Of a stretch of 64,000 nt of DNA, positions 1-8,913 are shown piece after piece. This stretch comes from Spirochaetia bacterium. Its GTDB lineage: Bacteria > Spirochaetota > Leptospiria > Leptospirales > Leptonemataceae. Location of the stretch: assembly GCA_021413825.1 (NCBI GenBank), contig JAIOPQ010000027.1, forward strand, positions 25,087 to 89,086, read 5' to 3'. Below the pieces are notes generated by a model. That model was not told the origin of the DNA. It was given only the letters and a program-made list of their open reading frames with translations, and did no database searches. Position 1 is the first letter of the stretch. Every line of letters starts with the position of its first letter. A program made the translations under genes and the position numbers.

Positions 1-188
1 AAGCACGATGCAAAGACAGGTGCCCCTGCTTCATTTCTACGTCAGCTTGAGAAACCAATGAATGATATTGAGCGGAAAATCCGCAGTGAATTTGGTGCCA
101 GGCAGGTGTGACGCGGAGAAATACAGTCGAAACCCGAGAACGATTCGCACGATAGGCGAACAATCAAGAGGGATTGTGCGAAAAGGTG

Positions 189-662
189 CTATGAAATCTT
201 TTTACTGCCTTGAATTGCCATTACACTTAGTACAAATGCGCCTAACCCGAGAAACACCCTGAACCACTGCCAGTTTCCCCAGGTCATGATTGCCAAACTT
301 AATTTTCCCTCTTCAATTGATCGGGCATTGAACGCAGCATTGGCATCCTTGAAGAAAACGAAAAACGTGGCTATTACAAGAATTGATAATATTGCCGACC
401 CAAGCATAACCCATTTTTTATCCTCGTTCCTGGTAAAAAACAGAATCGAAAGGACTAAGGCCAGAACCATACTCGAAATTTCCAGGGGACTATAAAAGTT
501 AACCAATGCCGCCTGGTTCTTGGCATACCAGGTATAAAATTCTGTAGGGGTGAGACCTAACCAGAAAGGTACGATTATTACGGCTTCCGTCAGCATTGCC
601 CCGGACGTTAGGCCTAACACAGCTACAGTCAAGATTCCCAAAATGCGCATTATTGGTTTCAT
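189..662 (-). CDS. DUF1772-like small integral membrane protein
   Basis: ORF 189..755 (-); likely internal start MKPIMRILGIL at 662; four predicted TM segments, overall DUF1772/anthrone-oxygenase-like pattern. Confidence 0.6.
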   Translation of the reverse strand: MKPIMRILGILTVAVLGLTSGAMLTEAVIIVPFWLGLTPTEFYTWYAKNQAALVNFYSPLEISSMVLALVLSILFFTRNEDKKWVMLGSAILSILVIATFFVFFKDANAAFNARSIEEGKLSLAIMTWGNWQWFRVFLGLGAFVLSVMAIQGSKKIS

Positions 663-761
663 TTTATACCTGGCCAGCCACTCCAACTTCAAAATGCCCA
701 GAAGGGACGAGCCGGAGCAACATTGCCACAGAAGGCCGACGCCGTCAATACTCAAAAGGAA

Positions 762-784
762 TCAGGTTCCGGCTTTCTGGGAAG
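762..784. repeat. 23-bp direct repeat copy A (TCAGGTTCCGGCTTTCTGGGAAG)
   Basis: Identical to 2706..2728. Confidence 0.95.
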
Positions 785-1000
785 CCAGCATGACAAGGAG
801 GCTGCGCTTCCCGTGGCATCGGTGTCCCCTGTTTATCAATCACAGACAAATAACGTCGCCTAACGGTATCAAGTGCTCCTGGCGATACTTGAAACGCATT
901 AAACCAGGTAGTTGCGACAACGTTCTATAAATTTTACCAGAGATGCTACGTTATGCGTTATTATCATTGACTCGATGTTCCGAACCGGGGATTCCCAGCT

Positions 1001-2203
1001 ATGATGCGTTTGTATCTGCTGATCCTTCTGTCATTCCTGGCCTGTTCCTCGGAGGCCGGTCCGACGGATCCAGACAAACTCGCTTATTTTAGGGAAACCT
1101 ATGAAGAAAGTAGAAGCGATTTTCGAAAGGAATGCGAGCTACGCAGCACGGCCGGAGCGAACCTAACAACTCTCCCAGTTGCTTCACAATCTGATTCCGA
1201 TCTGACGATTGATCTATGCTACTTACCTGCAACGGACCATCAGGATCGTATCCTGATCATAACATCCGGTGTCCATGGAATCGAGGGCCTCGCTGGCAGT
1301 ACCATCCAACGCTTTTTCATGGCGCAGTTGCTACCCGGCAATCTTTCTCGAACTGGAATCCTGCTGATTCATTCGGTCAATCCATTCGGATTTAGAAACG
1401 AGCGTAGAGTCACAGAGAATAACGTAGATCTAAACCGCAACTTCGCCACATCGCCCGCACTCTTCTCCACCCGCAACGAAGGGTATGCGGACATAAACGA
1501 ATTCTTGAATCCGGAGGAACGGGTTTCCACCAGTACGCTTGCCGATTGGTCTTTTGGCATCCGAGCACTCCTCAATATCGCGCGACATTCAATGCAAACC
1601 CTCCGGCGCGCTGCCCTGCAGGGCCAATACGACCATCCCAGGGGCGTCTTCTTCGGAGGGTCAACGTTTGAACCGCAGAAAGCGATTCTCGAACCGGTGC
1701 TGAGAAAATTCACTGCAAATGCTACGTCCGTCATGCTGATCGATCTGCACACGGGATACGGTACGCGAGGAAAAATGCACTTGCGAAATGCTCATCCAGA
1801 TCAGTCACAACTGAAAGCTATTGAAACGGTCTATTCTGGTTTCCAGATAGATTACGGTGCTCAGAATAATTTCTACGCGCCCACGGGTGAGTTTGTTGTT
1901 TACGTTGGCCAATTATTAAAACCCGGGGTCACGTACGTCCCCATGCTTTTTGAATTCGGGACGCTGGACAGCCAGACAATGACTGGATCTATCGCCTCAA
2001 TTCATAACATGATCCTTGAGAATGCCGGATTCCATCACAATTATGCACACGAAGGGGATAGAATTAACGTTAAGCGACGCTTTCGAGAACATTTCTATCC
2101 CGAATCAGCGATCTGGCGGACTTCTTTACTCACGTCTTGCGAAGAAATCTTACCAAGAATCATCGACCGTTTTAACTCCCTCGAAACAGGGGAAAGGCCT
2201 TGA
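1001..2203 (+). CDS. DUF2817 / M14-like zinc carboxypeptidase family protein, secreted
   Basis: Signal peptide; SGVHGIEGLAGS, NPFGFRNERRVTENNVDLNRNF and LFEFGT motifs typical of DUF2817. Confidence 0.8.
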   Translation: MMRLYLLILLSFLACSSEAGPTDPDKLAYFRETYEESRSDFRKECELRSTAGANLTTLPVASQSDSDLTIDLCYLPATDHQDRILIITSGVHGIEGLAGSTIQRFFMAQLLPGNLSRTGILLIHSVNPFGFRNERRVTENNVDLNRNFATSPALFSTRNEGYADINEFLNPEERVSTSTLADWSFGIRALLNIARHSMQTLRRAALQGQYDHPRGVFFGGSTFEPQKAILEPVLRKFTANATSVMLIDLHTGYGTRGKMHLRNAHPDQSQLKAIETVYSGFQIDYGAQNNFYAPTGEFVVYVGQLLKPGVTYVPMLFEFGTLDSQTMTGSIASIHNMILENAGFHHNYAHEGDRINVKRRFREHFYPESAIWRTSLLTSCEEILPRIIDRFNSLETGERP

Positions 2204-2643
2204 GTGAACCGATTATCGCAAAGGGAGCGTCTAAACCACTGGGGGCCTATCCACATGCAAAAACGGTGGGGAACCTTGTGTTCCTTTCCGGAATAGGCCC
2301 ACGCAGGTCGGTAGACAACTCCATCCCCGGTCTCGAATTGGACGCAGATGGCAACATAATAAAGTATGACTTCGAAGCAGAATGTCATGCAGTGTTCGCA
2401 AATGTAAAGGCTGTCCTCGAGGCCAGCGGCAGTTCCTGGAATCGGATGGTAGACGTGACCGTCTTTCTGACAAACATCAAGCGCGATTTCGATGTTTACA
2501 ATCGGATCTACGGTGACTATTTCAAGGATGTTCAACCAGCGAGAACAACGATTGAAGTGAGTAGATTACCGGCACCCATGGCGATCGAGCTAAAAGTTAC
2601 CGCCAGTCTTTTAGACGTCGAACATTCACGATCTCAAGACTGA
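2200..2643 (+). CDS. RidA/YjgF/YER057c family protein (2-aminomuconate deaminase-like)
   Basis: FLSGIGPR...VFANVKAVLEASGSSWNRMVDVTVFLTN...PARTTIEVSRLP...IELKVTA; 4-nt overlap with upstream CDS. Confidence 0.88.
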   Translation: MSEPIIAKGASKPLGAYPHAKTVGNLVFLSGIGPRRSVDNSIPGLELDADGNIIKYDFEAECHAVFANVKAVLEASGSSWNRMVDVTVFLTNIKRDFDVYNRIYGDYFKDVQPARTTIEVSRLPAPMAIELKVTASLLDVEHSRSQD

Positions 2644-2705
2644 GACTCCCTTTCAATCTCACATACCCGTCTGAGCCAAATTCCTGCCGAGCCCGCCGTG
2701 AAATC

Positions 2706-2728
2706 TCAGGTTCCGGCTTTCTGGGAAG
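2706..2728. repeat. 23-bp direct repeat copy B, overlapping the last 7 codons and stop of the SDR gene
   Basis: Identical to 762..784. Confidence 0.95.
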
Positions 2729-3614
2729 AACTCACTCGCGCATGGTACTCAGCGAAATAATCTTCCAGACGATTTACTCCATACGCCGGAGCAATAATAT
2801 CGATAGTATGCGCCACAGTAGCGAATTTCATGAACTGATAAATTCGTTTGTTGAACGGTCGCAGGAGCGTTACAAAAAATCGTTCGAGCACGATTGGAAT
2901 GCGTAGCAGCCTGGAAGAACGTCCAGTAGCCCTGAGCGCCAGTTCGGTAATCTGATCCCGCGAAAATACTTCGGGTCCACCTACATCAAGGCTCGCTTCC
3001 TGCGAGGCAATTCCCTGAACAATTGCGCGGGCCACGTCCTTCTCATGAATTGGATTGATCCTTGGTTTGCCGCTTCCAATTACCGCACCCAAACCCTTCT
3101 CAGCAAATTGTAGAAAAAGCAAGAGCAGCGAAAAGAATGCAGTAGGACGAATAATTGTGTGCGGGAGTCCTGATTCCTTGAGAGTCTGGACGAACCTTTC
3201 GTGTGCATCAAAGTATTCTGTTTTTTCCAACCCTTGCACAAAATAGAACGACACGTATACAAACTTCTTAATCCGAGCGAACCCTTTCGATTTTAGCGCC
3301 GCATTGAGGAAGTTGCAGTTCGCTTGAAAGTCCACTTCGTAGAAGCTTGCCCGATCGCTGAACTTCAACAGATCGAGACTTGCTCCAACGCAAGAGATAA
3401 TAACATCTACACCCTCGAACGCTTCCGGGGAAATCTCGGCTGTCATTAGATCACCTATTGCATGACTGTCGTACAGTCCTTGAATGCTCTCAAGCCTGGA
3501 ACTCGATCGAGTGAGGGCACGTACGCTGTATCCCTTTGCTTTTAATTCGCGCGCTACATGTTTCCCCAGCGTACCCGATGCCCCGGCCAATAGAACTGTT
3601 TCCATAGTTTTCAT
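2706..3614 (-). CDS. NAD(P)-binding SDR / NmrA-like family protein
   Basis: N-terminal VLLAGASGTLGKHVARELKAKGYSVRALTR Rossmann motif; atypical-SDR pattern. Confidence 0.85.
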   Translation of the reverse strand: MKTMETVLLAGASGTLGKHVARELKAKGYSVRALTRSSSRLESIQGLYDSHAIGDLMTAEISPEAFEGVDVIISCVGASLDLLKFSDRASFYEVDFQANCNFLNAALKSKGFARIKKFVYVSFYFVQGLEKTEYFDAHERFVQTLKESGLPHTIIRPTAFFSLLLLFLQFAEKGLGAVIGSGKPRINPIHEKDVARAIVQGIASQEASLDVGGPEVFSRDQITELALRATGRSSRLLRIPIVLERFFVTLLRPFNKRIYQFMKFATVAHTIDIIAPAYGVNRLEDYFAEYHARVSSSQKAGT

Positions 3615-3658
3615 CCTGCACCGAGACTGATTGCCAGCGGTAGCCTACGAATCCAAAA

Positions 3659-3674
3659 TAGACGCAATCGTCTA
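3659..3674. promoter_or_regulatory. Candidate TetR operator 1: TAGACG-CAAT-CGTCTA
   Basis: Perfect 6-bp inverted repeat in the divergent SDR/TetR intergenic region. Confidence 0.7.
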
Positions 3675-3692
3675 CTTTTTTTGTCCAGAAAA

Positions 3693-3708
3693 TGGACGCC
3701 TGTGTCTA
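3693..3708. promoter_or_regulatory. Candidate TetR operator 2: TGGACG-CCTG-TGTCTA
   Basis: Same architecture as operator 1 with two mismatched arms; starts 34 bp downstream. Confidence 0.6.
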
Positions 3709-3752
3709 TTTTTTTCTTTCTGAGTAAGGGCCTTACTAGGGGTAATCCAGTT

Positions 3753-4367
3753 ATGAAGGCCAGAGAGCGGATTTTAAAGGCTGCAGCGGAACAATTCTAC
3801 AAGACTGGATACCCCGCAACGGGGGTGGGCGATATCCTCAAGGTGGCCGAGGCTCATAAGGCCAGTTTCTACAAATACTTTAAGAACAAGGAAGAACTGG
3901 GCCTGGCATATATTACCGCCAAACGCCGGCTCTATGCAAACCTCTTTCGTTCTTTGATGAAAGCATATCCCCGCTATGCTGATTTTGTAAATCAATGGAT
4001 CAATATCTTAAAGGCTGAGGCCGGCAAAGGAAACGTTTCGGGTTGTGCGTTCGCCCTATTGTACAATCAGACTCTTATATCACGCTCAAGAAGTACGGAG
4101 GCCATTTTCCTTCCTGAAATCCAGGGGGGAATCCAGGACTGGGAAACCATTTTTTTTGAGTATCTTATGGAGAATCTGAAACGAAAGCGAAAGGCTAGAA
4201 GGATTTCGTCGCGCGAGGAAACCTCACTTCGTCAATGGGCCCGACGCATGGTGCTTCTATATGAAGGTGCGCTGCAGGCCTACGCTATGACAGGAAAGGA
4301 AATCTATTTTGAAGACCTGCGCGATTGCCTTCTTATGGCGCCCATACTTTCAGGCAGAGCTGCCTGA
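3753..4367 (+). CDS. TetR/AcrR family transcriptional regulator
   Basis: MKARERILKAAAEQFYKTGYPATGVGDILKVAEAHKASFYKYFKNKEELG HTH; ORF-track start at 3681 is probably too far upstream. Confidence 0.9.
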   Translation: MKARERILKAAAEQFYKTGYPATGVGDILKVAEAHKASFYKYFKNKEELGLAYITAKRRLYANLFRSLMKAYPRYADFVNQWINILKAEAGKGNVSGCAFALLYNQTLISRSRSTEAIFLPEIQGGIQDWETIFFEYLMENLKRKRKARRISSREETSLRQWARRMVLLYEGALQAYAMTGKEIYFEDLRDCLLMAPILSGRAA

Positions 4368-4463
4368 TACTCTTTCTTGATGAAAAGGAGAGATTCTGGA
4401 GCTTCAAGCAAATGACCAAATATGACCTTTGAAAAAGCTTGGGTCGGGGAAAATCCCTGAATA

Positions 4464-4546
<83 letters not shown>

Positions 4547-4628
4547 AATGGCTCTTAAAATCAGAGCAAAGCAAGAAAAGTTTTGACCGAGCACCTGGTC
4601 CAGCGATTTTTTAATTTGGCCTTCATGC

Positions 4629-6029
4629 ATGTCACATCACGAACTTAAAGCAAATCAAAACCTGATGATTTCTGTCTCTGGAATTCGAGGAACCATTCCG
4701 GAGGGTCTCAATCCCAGCTTGATTGCTGACATTGCGCTGGGCTTTGCCGCAACCACTGGCAAACGCGTTGTCCTGGGAATGGACAGCAGAAACACCGGCC
4801 CGCTGATTCGAGATCTCATCGCATCTACGCTGATAGCATGCGGGAAGCAGGTTCTGGACGCAGAACTTGCGCCCACGCCTACGGTTAAGGCGGCTGTGAA
4901 ATTACACAATGCTTCGGGTGGGATCATGATCTCTGCCTCGCACAATCCGCCACAGTGGAATGGACTCAAGCTGATAGCGAACGAGGGTTTCTTCTTTCAG
5001 AAGGAAGACCTCAACTCCATGCTCGCTGCAATCAAGTCGTCTAAATTTCCTCTGGTGGACTACAAGAATCTTGGATCATACAAAAAAGTGGAAGCGGTTC
5101 AGGATCACATAAAATCAGTTTTAAAATTAATAAGTAATACAGAGCAAATCAGAAGTAAGAAATACACCGTAGTAGTAGATGCGGTTGCTGGGGCCGGGAG
5201 AAACGCACTCCCGCTTCTATTAGCCGAGCTCGGTTGCAAGGTAATACCTTTGTATTGCGATGCGGACACTTCGGGCGAATTTCCTCGTCCTCCAGAGCCT
5301 ACTCCAGTTGCCCTCAAGAAGTTCAGCGAAACGTTGCGCAAATCAAAAGCTGCCTGCGGCTTTGCTCTCGACCCGGATGCCGATAGAATTGTACCCGGTA
5401 GTCCGGCGAAGGGTGCAATCAATGAGGAGTATTCACTTCCACTCAGCTTCCTTGGCTTGCCAGAAGTCAAAGTAAAACCCAAAGCCAGGCCACGCGGAAA
5501 AATTCCTTTTGTAGTTAATCTTTCCACTTCCACGTTATTGGATCAGATTGCAGAACCCTATGGCTATGCAATTCTACGCAGCGCTGTCGGCGAGGCCAAC
5601 GTAGTTGCTATGATGCAAAAGAATTCATCCTTCTTTGGTGGAGAAGGTAATGGTGGGATCATTCATTCAAAGGTTCCATCATTTGGTAGAGATTCGCTGC
5701 TGGGTGCTGCACTCATGCTTTCTGCAATGGCACGACACGATGCGAGGAGTCTAGATGATTTAATGGGAATGCTTCCTCCGCTTTTTATGGAGAAGCGCAA
5801 ATTCGATTTAAAGCAAGGTGCCGATGTGCGCGAGGTGTTCACCCGAATAGAAAATCTATTCTCCGGGATGAATGTCGATCGTCGAGACGGACTTCATCTT
5901 GCAAACGCCGATTGCTGGATTCATGTGCGAGCGAGTAACACTGAGCCCGTGCTCCGCGTCATCGCTGAAGCCAGGAATACTACAGATCTCACTCAACTTC
6001 TATCACGCGCTGCGCGCGCTATCAAGTGA
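4629..6029 (+). CDS. Phosphoglucosamine mutase / phosphohexomutase family
   Basis: SASHNPPQWNGLK active site, DPDADR metal-binding loop, GGEGNGG sugar loop, RASNTEPVLRV phosphate loop. Confidence 0.9.
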   Translation: MSHHELKANQNLMISVSGIRGTIPEGLNPSLIADIALGFAATTGKRVVLGMDSRNTGPLIRDLIASTLIACGKQVLDAELAPTPTVKAAVKLHNASGGIMISASHNPPQWNGLKLIANEGFFFQKEDLNSMLAAIKSSKFPLVDYKNLGSYKKVEAVQDHIKSVLKLISNTEQIRSKKYTVVVDAVAGAGRNALPLLLAELGCKVIPLYCDADTSGEFPRPPEPTPVALKKFSETLRKSKAACGFALDPDADRIVPGSPAKGAINEEYSLPLSFLGLPEVKVKPKARPRGKIPFVVNLSTSTLLDQIAEPYGYAILRSAVGEANVVAMMQKNSSFFGGEGNGGIIHSKVPSFGRDSLLGAALMLSAMARHDARSLDDLMGMLPPLFMEKRKFDLKQGADVREVFTRIENLFSGMNVDRRDGLHLANADCWIHVRASNTEPVLRVIAEARNTTDLTQLLSRAARAIK

Positions 6030-6230
6030 GTCTTTTTCCGGGATCAGTTTCCGTATTTGGAGACTAACTGCGCGGTGAATTTGTCCTGTGAGTGGTCTGG
6101 TGCAGGAAGGGCAGAGGGTGCGGGTCTCAAGATGCAGTGGCTGCATCCATAAGAATATAGTATGACCGCAGGCTTTGCACTGGATCTCCACTTCGAAAGG
6201 ATCAAATGCGATTTCTTCCGGCCCGGCCAT
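6003..6230 (-). CDS. Small zinc-ribbon-like protein
   Basis: CKACGH-x(n)-CPSC four-Cys motif; 75 aa; overlaps 3' end of the mutase convergently. Confidence 0.55.
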   Translation of the reverse strand: MAGPEEIAFDPFEVEIQCKACGHTIFLWMQPLHLETRTLCPSCTRPLTGQIHRAVSLQIRKLIPEKDSLDSARSA

Positions 6231-6341
6231 ACACTCAGCTAATCGGCAGAATATTCAAAATCTTGAGAAATGCTGGCTTCGCGTAGCGATCAGCGGATCA
6301 AAAAACCTTGCCGTCGCAAGTCGCTTTGGTCTATTGAAAAA

Positions 6342-6914
6342 ATGAAAATCTATACAAAGCTGGGCGATGATGGAACGACTCGTTTGGCAAACGGGACAAA
6401 GACCGGAAAAGACGATCCGCGCGTCGAATTATACGGCACGGCCGATGAACTCAATTCGACAATTGGCGTAGTCCTGGCCCATGTTGGAAATGATCTGGCT
6501 GACGTTCGCACGCACTTGATACTAACTCAGCACGTACTATTTGAACTGGGGGCTGAGCTGGCAGGATATTATAAAGATAAAGAGGGCAGCGTAATTCGCG
6601 AAGAGGATATCAGCTATTTGGAAAACGCGATTGATGGATTCCAAAGCCAGCTTCCGGAATTGCGTGCTTTCATTCTTCCAGGTGGCTCAGCGGCCGCATC
6701 TTTCTTGCACATATCACGAACAGTTTGCAGAAGGTTGGAAAGAAAGATGGCTAGTGGCCTGGCTGCAACCGGAAGTGACGGCAGACCGCAGGTATATCCG
6801 GCGGCCTTGCGCTACATTAACCGCTTGTCAGACTATCTCTTTGTTGCTTCACGTTATGCGAATTTGAAAGCAGCACAAAAAGAAATAGAATGGCAATCGC
6901 GCGAGAAGCGCTAG
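6342..6914 (+). CDS. Cob(I)yrinic acid a,c-diamide adenosyltransferase (PduO type)
   Basis: KIYTKLGDDGTTRLANGTKTGKDDPRVELYGTADELNSTIG and RTVCRRLER...INRLSDYLFVASRY. Confidence 0.92.
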   Translation: MKIYTKLGDDGTTRLANGTKTGKDDPRVELYGTADELNSTIGVVLAHVGNDLADVRTHLILTQHVLFELGAELAGYYKDKEGSVIREEDISYLENAIDGFQSQLPELRAFILPGGSAAASFLHISRTVCRRLERKMASGLAATGSDGRPQVYPAALRYINRLSDYLFVASRYANLKAAQKEIEWQSREKR

Positions 6915-7348
6915 GATTCACGATCTGCCATTAAATCGAGAGTTACCGGAGAAACCCCGGTTTCTTCGGGGATACATTCACAACTTTCAGAATATAAATC
7001 GGTCACACAAACGATCGAATGAACCGGATGGGTGGTTTCTGCGCCCTCACGTTCTTGTCTAATTCCATCTTCATGAATCCAGGCCGTAGATGTAACCCCA
7101 GCGGTGCTTCGTAGCTCGGCAACAATGGAATACACAAACCCACCCAGATCACGGAGGAAGACACGCAGCTTTGCGGGATCGGCCACTGCAATTGCTCTGC
7201 GCATGAAATGTGTTTCAGGATCGTTGTATTTCAAATAACGTCCAGTCTTCTCATCAAACTCGACCAATAGTCGAATGATCTTAGAGAACTCTTCTTTCTT
7301 TTGGGTTAATTCACGCCAACCGGCGATGGAAATGTCTTTGGTTTTCAT
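6911..7348 (-). CDS. Hypothetical protein (145 aa)
   Basis: Uninterrupted ORF filling the gap, convergent with the adenosyltransferase gene; no recognised domain. Confidence 0.6.
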   Translation of the reverse strand: MKTKDISIAGWRELTQKKEEFSKIIRLLVEFDEKTGRYLKYNDPETHFMRRAIAVADPAKLRVFLRDLGGFVYSIVAELRSTAGVTSTAWIHEDGIRQEREGAETTHPVHSIVCVTDLYSESCECIPEETGVSPVTLDLMADRES

Positions 7349-7421
7349 AGGCCTCTAAGAACAGGCGTATAAAAATCGTTTAACGTACCGGAAAAAATAA
7401 TCGGTAAATCACCGAATCCGG

Positions 7422-7437
7422 GCAGAGAATTCTCTGC
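7422..7437. promoter_or_regulatory. 16-bp perfect palindrome GCAGAGAATTCTCTGC
   Basis: Divergent intergenic region; preceded by TCGGT-AAATC-ACCGA (7401..7415). Confidence 0.45.
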
Positions 7438-7561
7438 AGAGGAATCGATCGGCGCGAATCTTCACCTAAACTGGTGAGCAATTTCAAATCGTTTGAAAGA
7501 ATTTCCGGCGCACGCGAAAAAAATGGGAGAAAATCAGGACTCAGTAGTTATATACAGTAGT

Positions 7562-8863
7562 ATGAGTCTCAAAGCCAGTTCTACTATCGTAACTTCTTTC
7601 ATTATCCTCGCTCTCATGAGCGCGGTCGATTGTGGATCAAAGGCGCAGGGGAATACCCTGGGAATGCTGGCCTTACTCGCAGGAGGAGCAACAGACGAGA
7701 ATGAAATTACCTCTCTAAATATCGAACACGGTAATAGCTCGTTTGTACTCAGCGATTCTTCCCTGGCCCAGCTTTCGCAATCCGGCGCAGGTAGTCCGAA
7801 CTCGATTACAACTGCAACTGATACAGCAAGGATCACCACCGATTCCGAAGGGAATCACCTGAATCTTAGCTCTGCGATCAAAGTAAACAATCGCTATGTC
7901 TTCCTGGCTGGTTTGAGACGAATCAATTCGACTAGACCCCCCGGGCATTTTGTCATCGATCTTATCACCGGCTCAATACGAAAATTACAATACTTTCCCA
8001 GCTACCCTGCTAAAATCTTTGCCACTGATGATATGGCCTACTACGTTTCAGGTTCTACGATTGTTGAAACGGACCTTGCATCGGGACGATCGACCATCGT
8101 TTCCAGTAGATACAATTACTGGCGACAAACGGCGCAAGGATACAACAACGAATTGATCACCGGGTGGAATGGTTCGACCTGGCTATTCTTGGATGGCACT
8201 GGATATCTCTATGCTGTCCAGGTTGACAACTTTTCAAACAGCTACACGCAAGGAATGGGCGCGAGGTTTCTGAAAGTCGGCGGAACATGGAATCCTGACT
8301 CCAGTTTTAATCAGACGTTCCTTCCTTCTATGCCTATGCAGGTAGCGGATCAATTCCCCGGATCGTTACTAGCGAACGATACCTGGATTCTCACAGACCC
8401 GGCAAATCGCAACGTCTACAAGGTTCGCGCTTCGGGCCAACAAATCACTGTGAAGGAATTCAATATCGCAACCTGGTCAGATGGCTCGCAAGTCGCATCA
8501 CTCACTCTTCAGAATGCATTACCGGCACTCGGCACCACGTTCCTGGGATACCAACCGAACCTTCAAGCGTCTATCATTACAGATGGACATGAAATCGTGC
8601 GGTTGTCAGTGGGAACGTCGGGATTTCAGATTGTGGAAATCATTGCACCCGCAAGTATTCCTGTAACAACATCAATCAACTGGCCAGGCGCTGCGGTCTC
8701 GGCCTGGGGCCCCGGTGCTGTGACTAACTGGCGCTTCCTGAATGATAGAATATACTTCCTTAAGCCCTCTGATGGACTGATCTATGCATGGGATATGGAT
8801 CCTGCGAATCCGCCTACAGCCCAGCCCATCGGTACAACCAGTAAAATCAAATTCCTGTATTGA
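7562..8863 (+). CDS. Putative lipoprotein, beta-propeller-like
   Basis: Signal peptide with lipobox-like MSAVDC; repeated short strand-rich segments; secreted character. Confidence 0.7.
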   Translation: MSLKASSTIVTSFIILALMSAVDCGSKAQGNTLGMLALLAGGATDENEITSLNIEHGNSSFVLSDSSLAQLSQSGAGSPNSITTATDTARITTDSEGNHLNLSSAIKVNNRYVFLAGLRRINSTRPPGHFVIDLITGSIRKLQYFPSYPAKIFATDDMAYYVSGSTIVETDLASGRSTIVSSRYNYWRQTAQGYNNELITGWNGSTWLFLDGTGYLYAVQVDNFSNSYTQGMGARFLKVGGTWNPDSSFNQTFLPSMPMQVADQFPGSLLANDTWILTDPANRNVYKVRASGQQITVKEFNIATWSDGSQVASLTLQNALPALGTTFLGYQPNLQASIITDGHEIVRLSVGTSGFQIVEIIAPASIPVTTSINWPGAAVSAWGPGAVTNWRFLNDRIYFLKPSDGLIYAWDMDPANPPTAQPIGTTSKIKFLY

Positions 8864-8913
8864 TATAAAGCGCCTAACGTCACACGCACCAGGAATAGGA
8901 TTCCGTCCAAGCC

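Noticed and set aside
3681-3752. Upstream TTG start of the TetR ORF (MSRKWTPVSIFFFLSKG...)
   Set aside because: The extension is non-family-like, low complexity and overlaps a candidate operator; ATG at 3753 begins the canonical TetR N-terminus.
5105-5533. 142-aa minus-strand ORF inside the phosphohexomutase gene
   Set aside because: Antisense to a clear conserved gene; composition looks like a shadow ORF.
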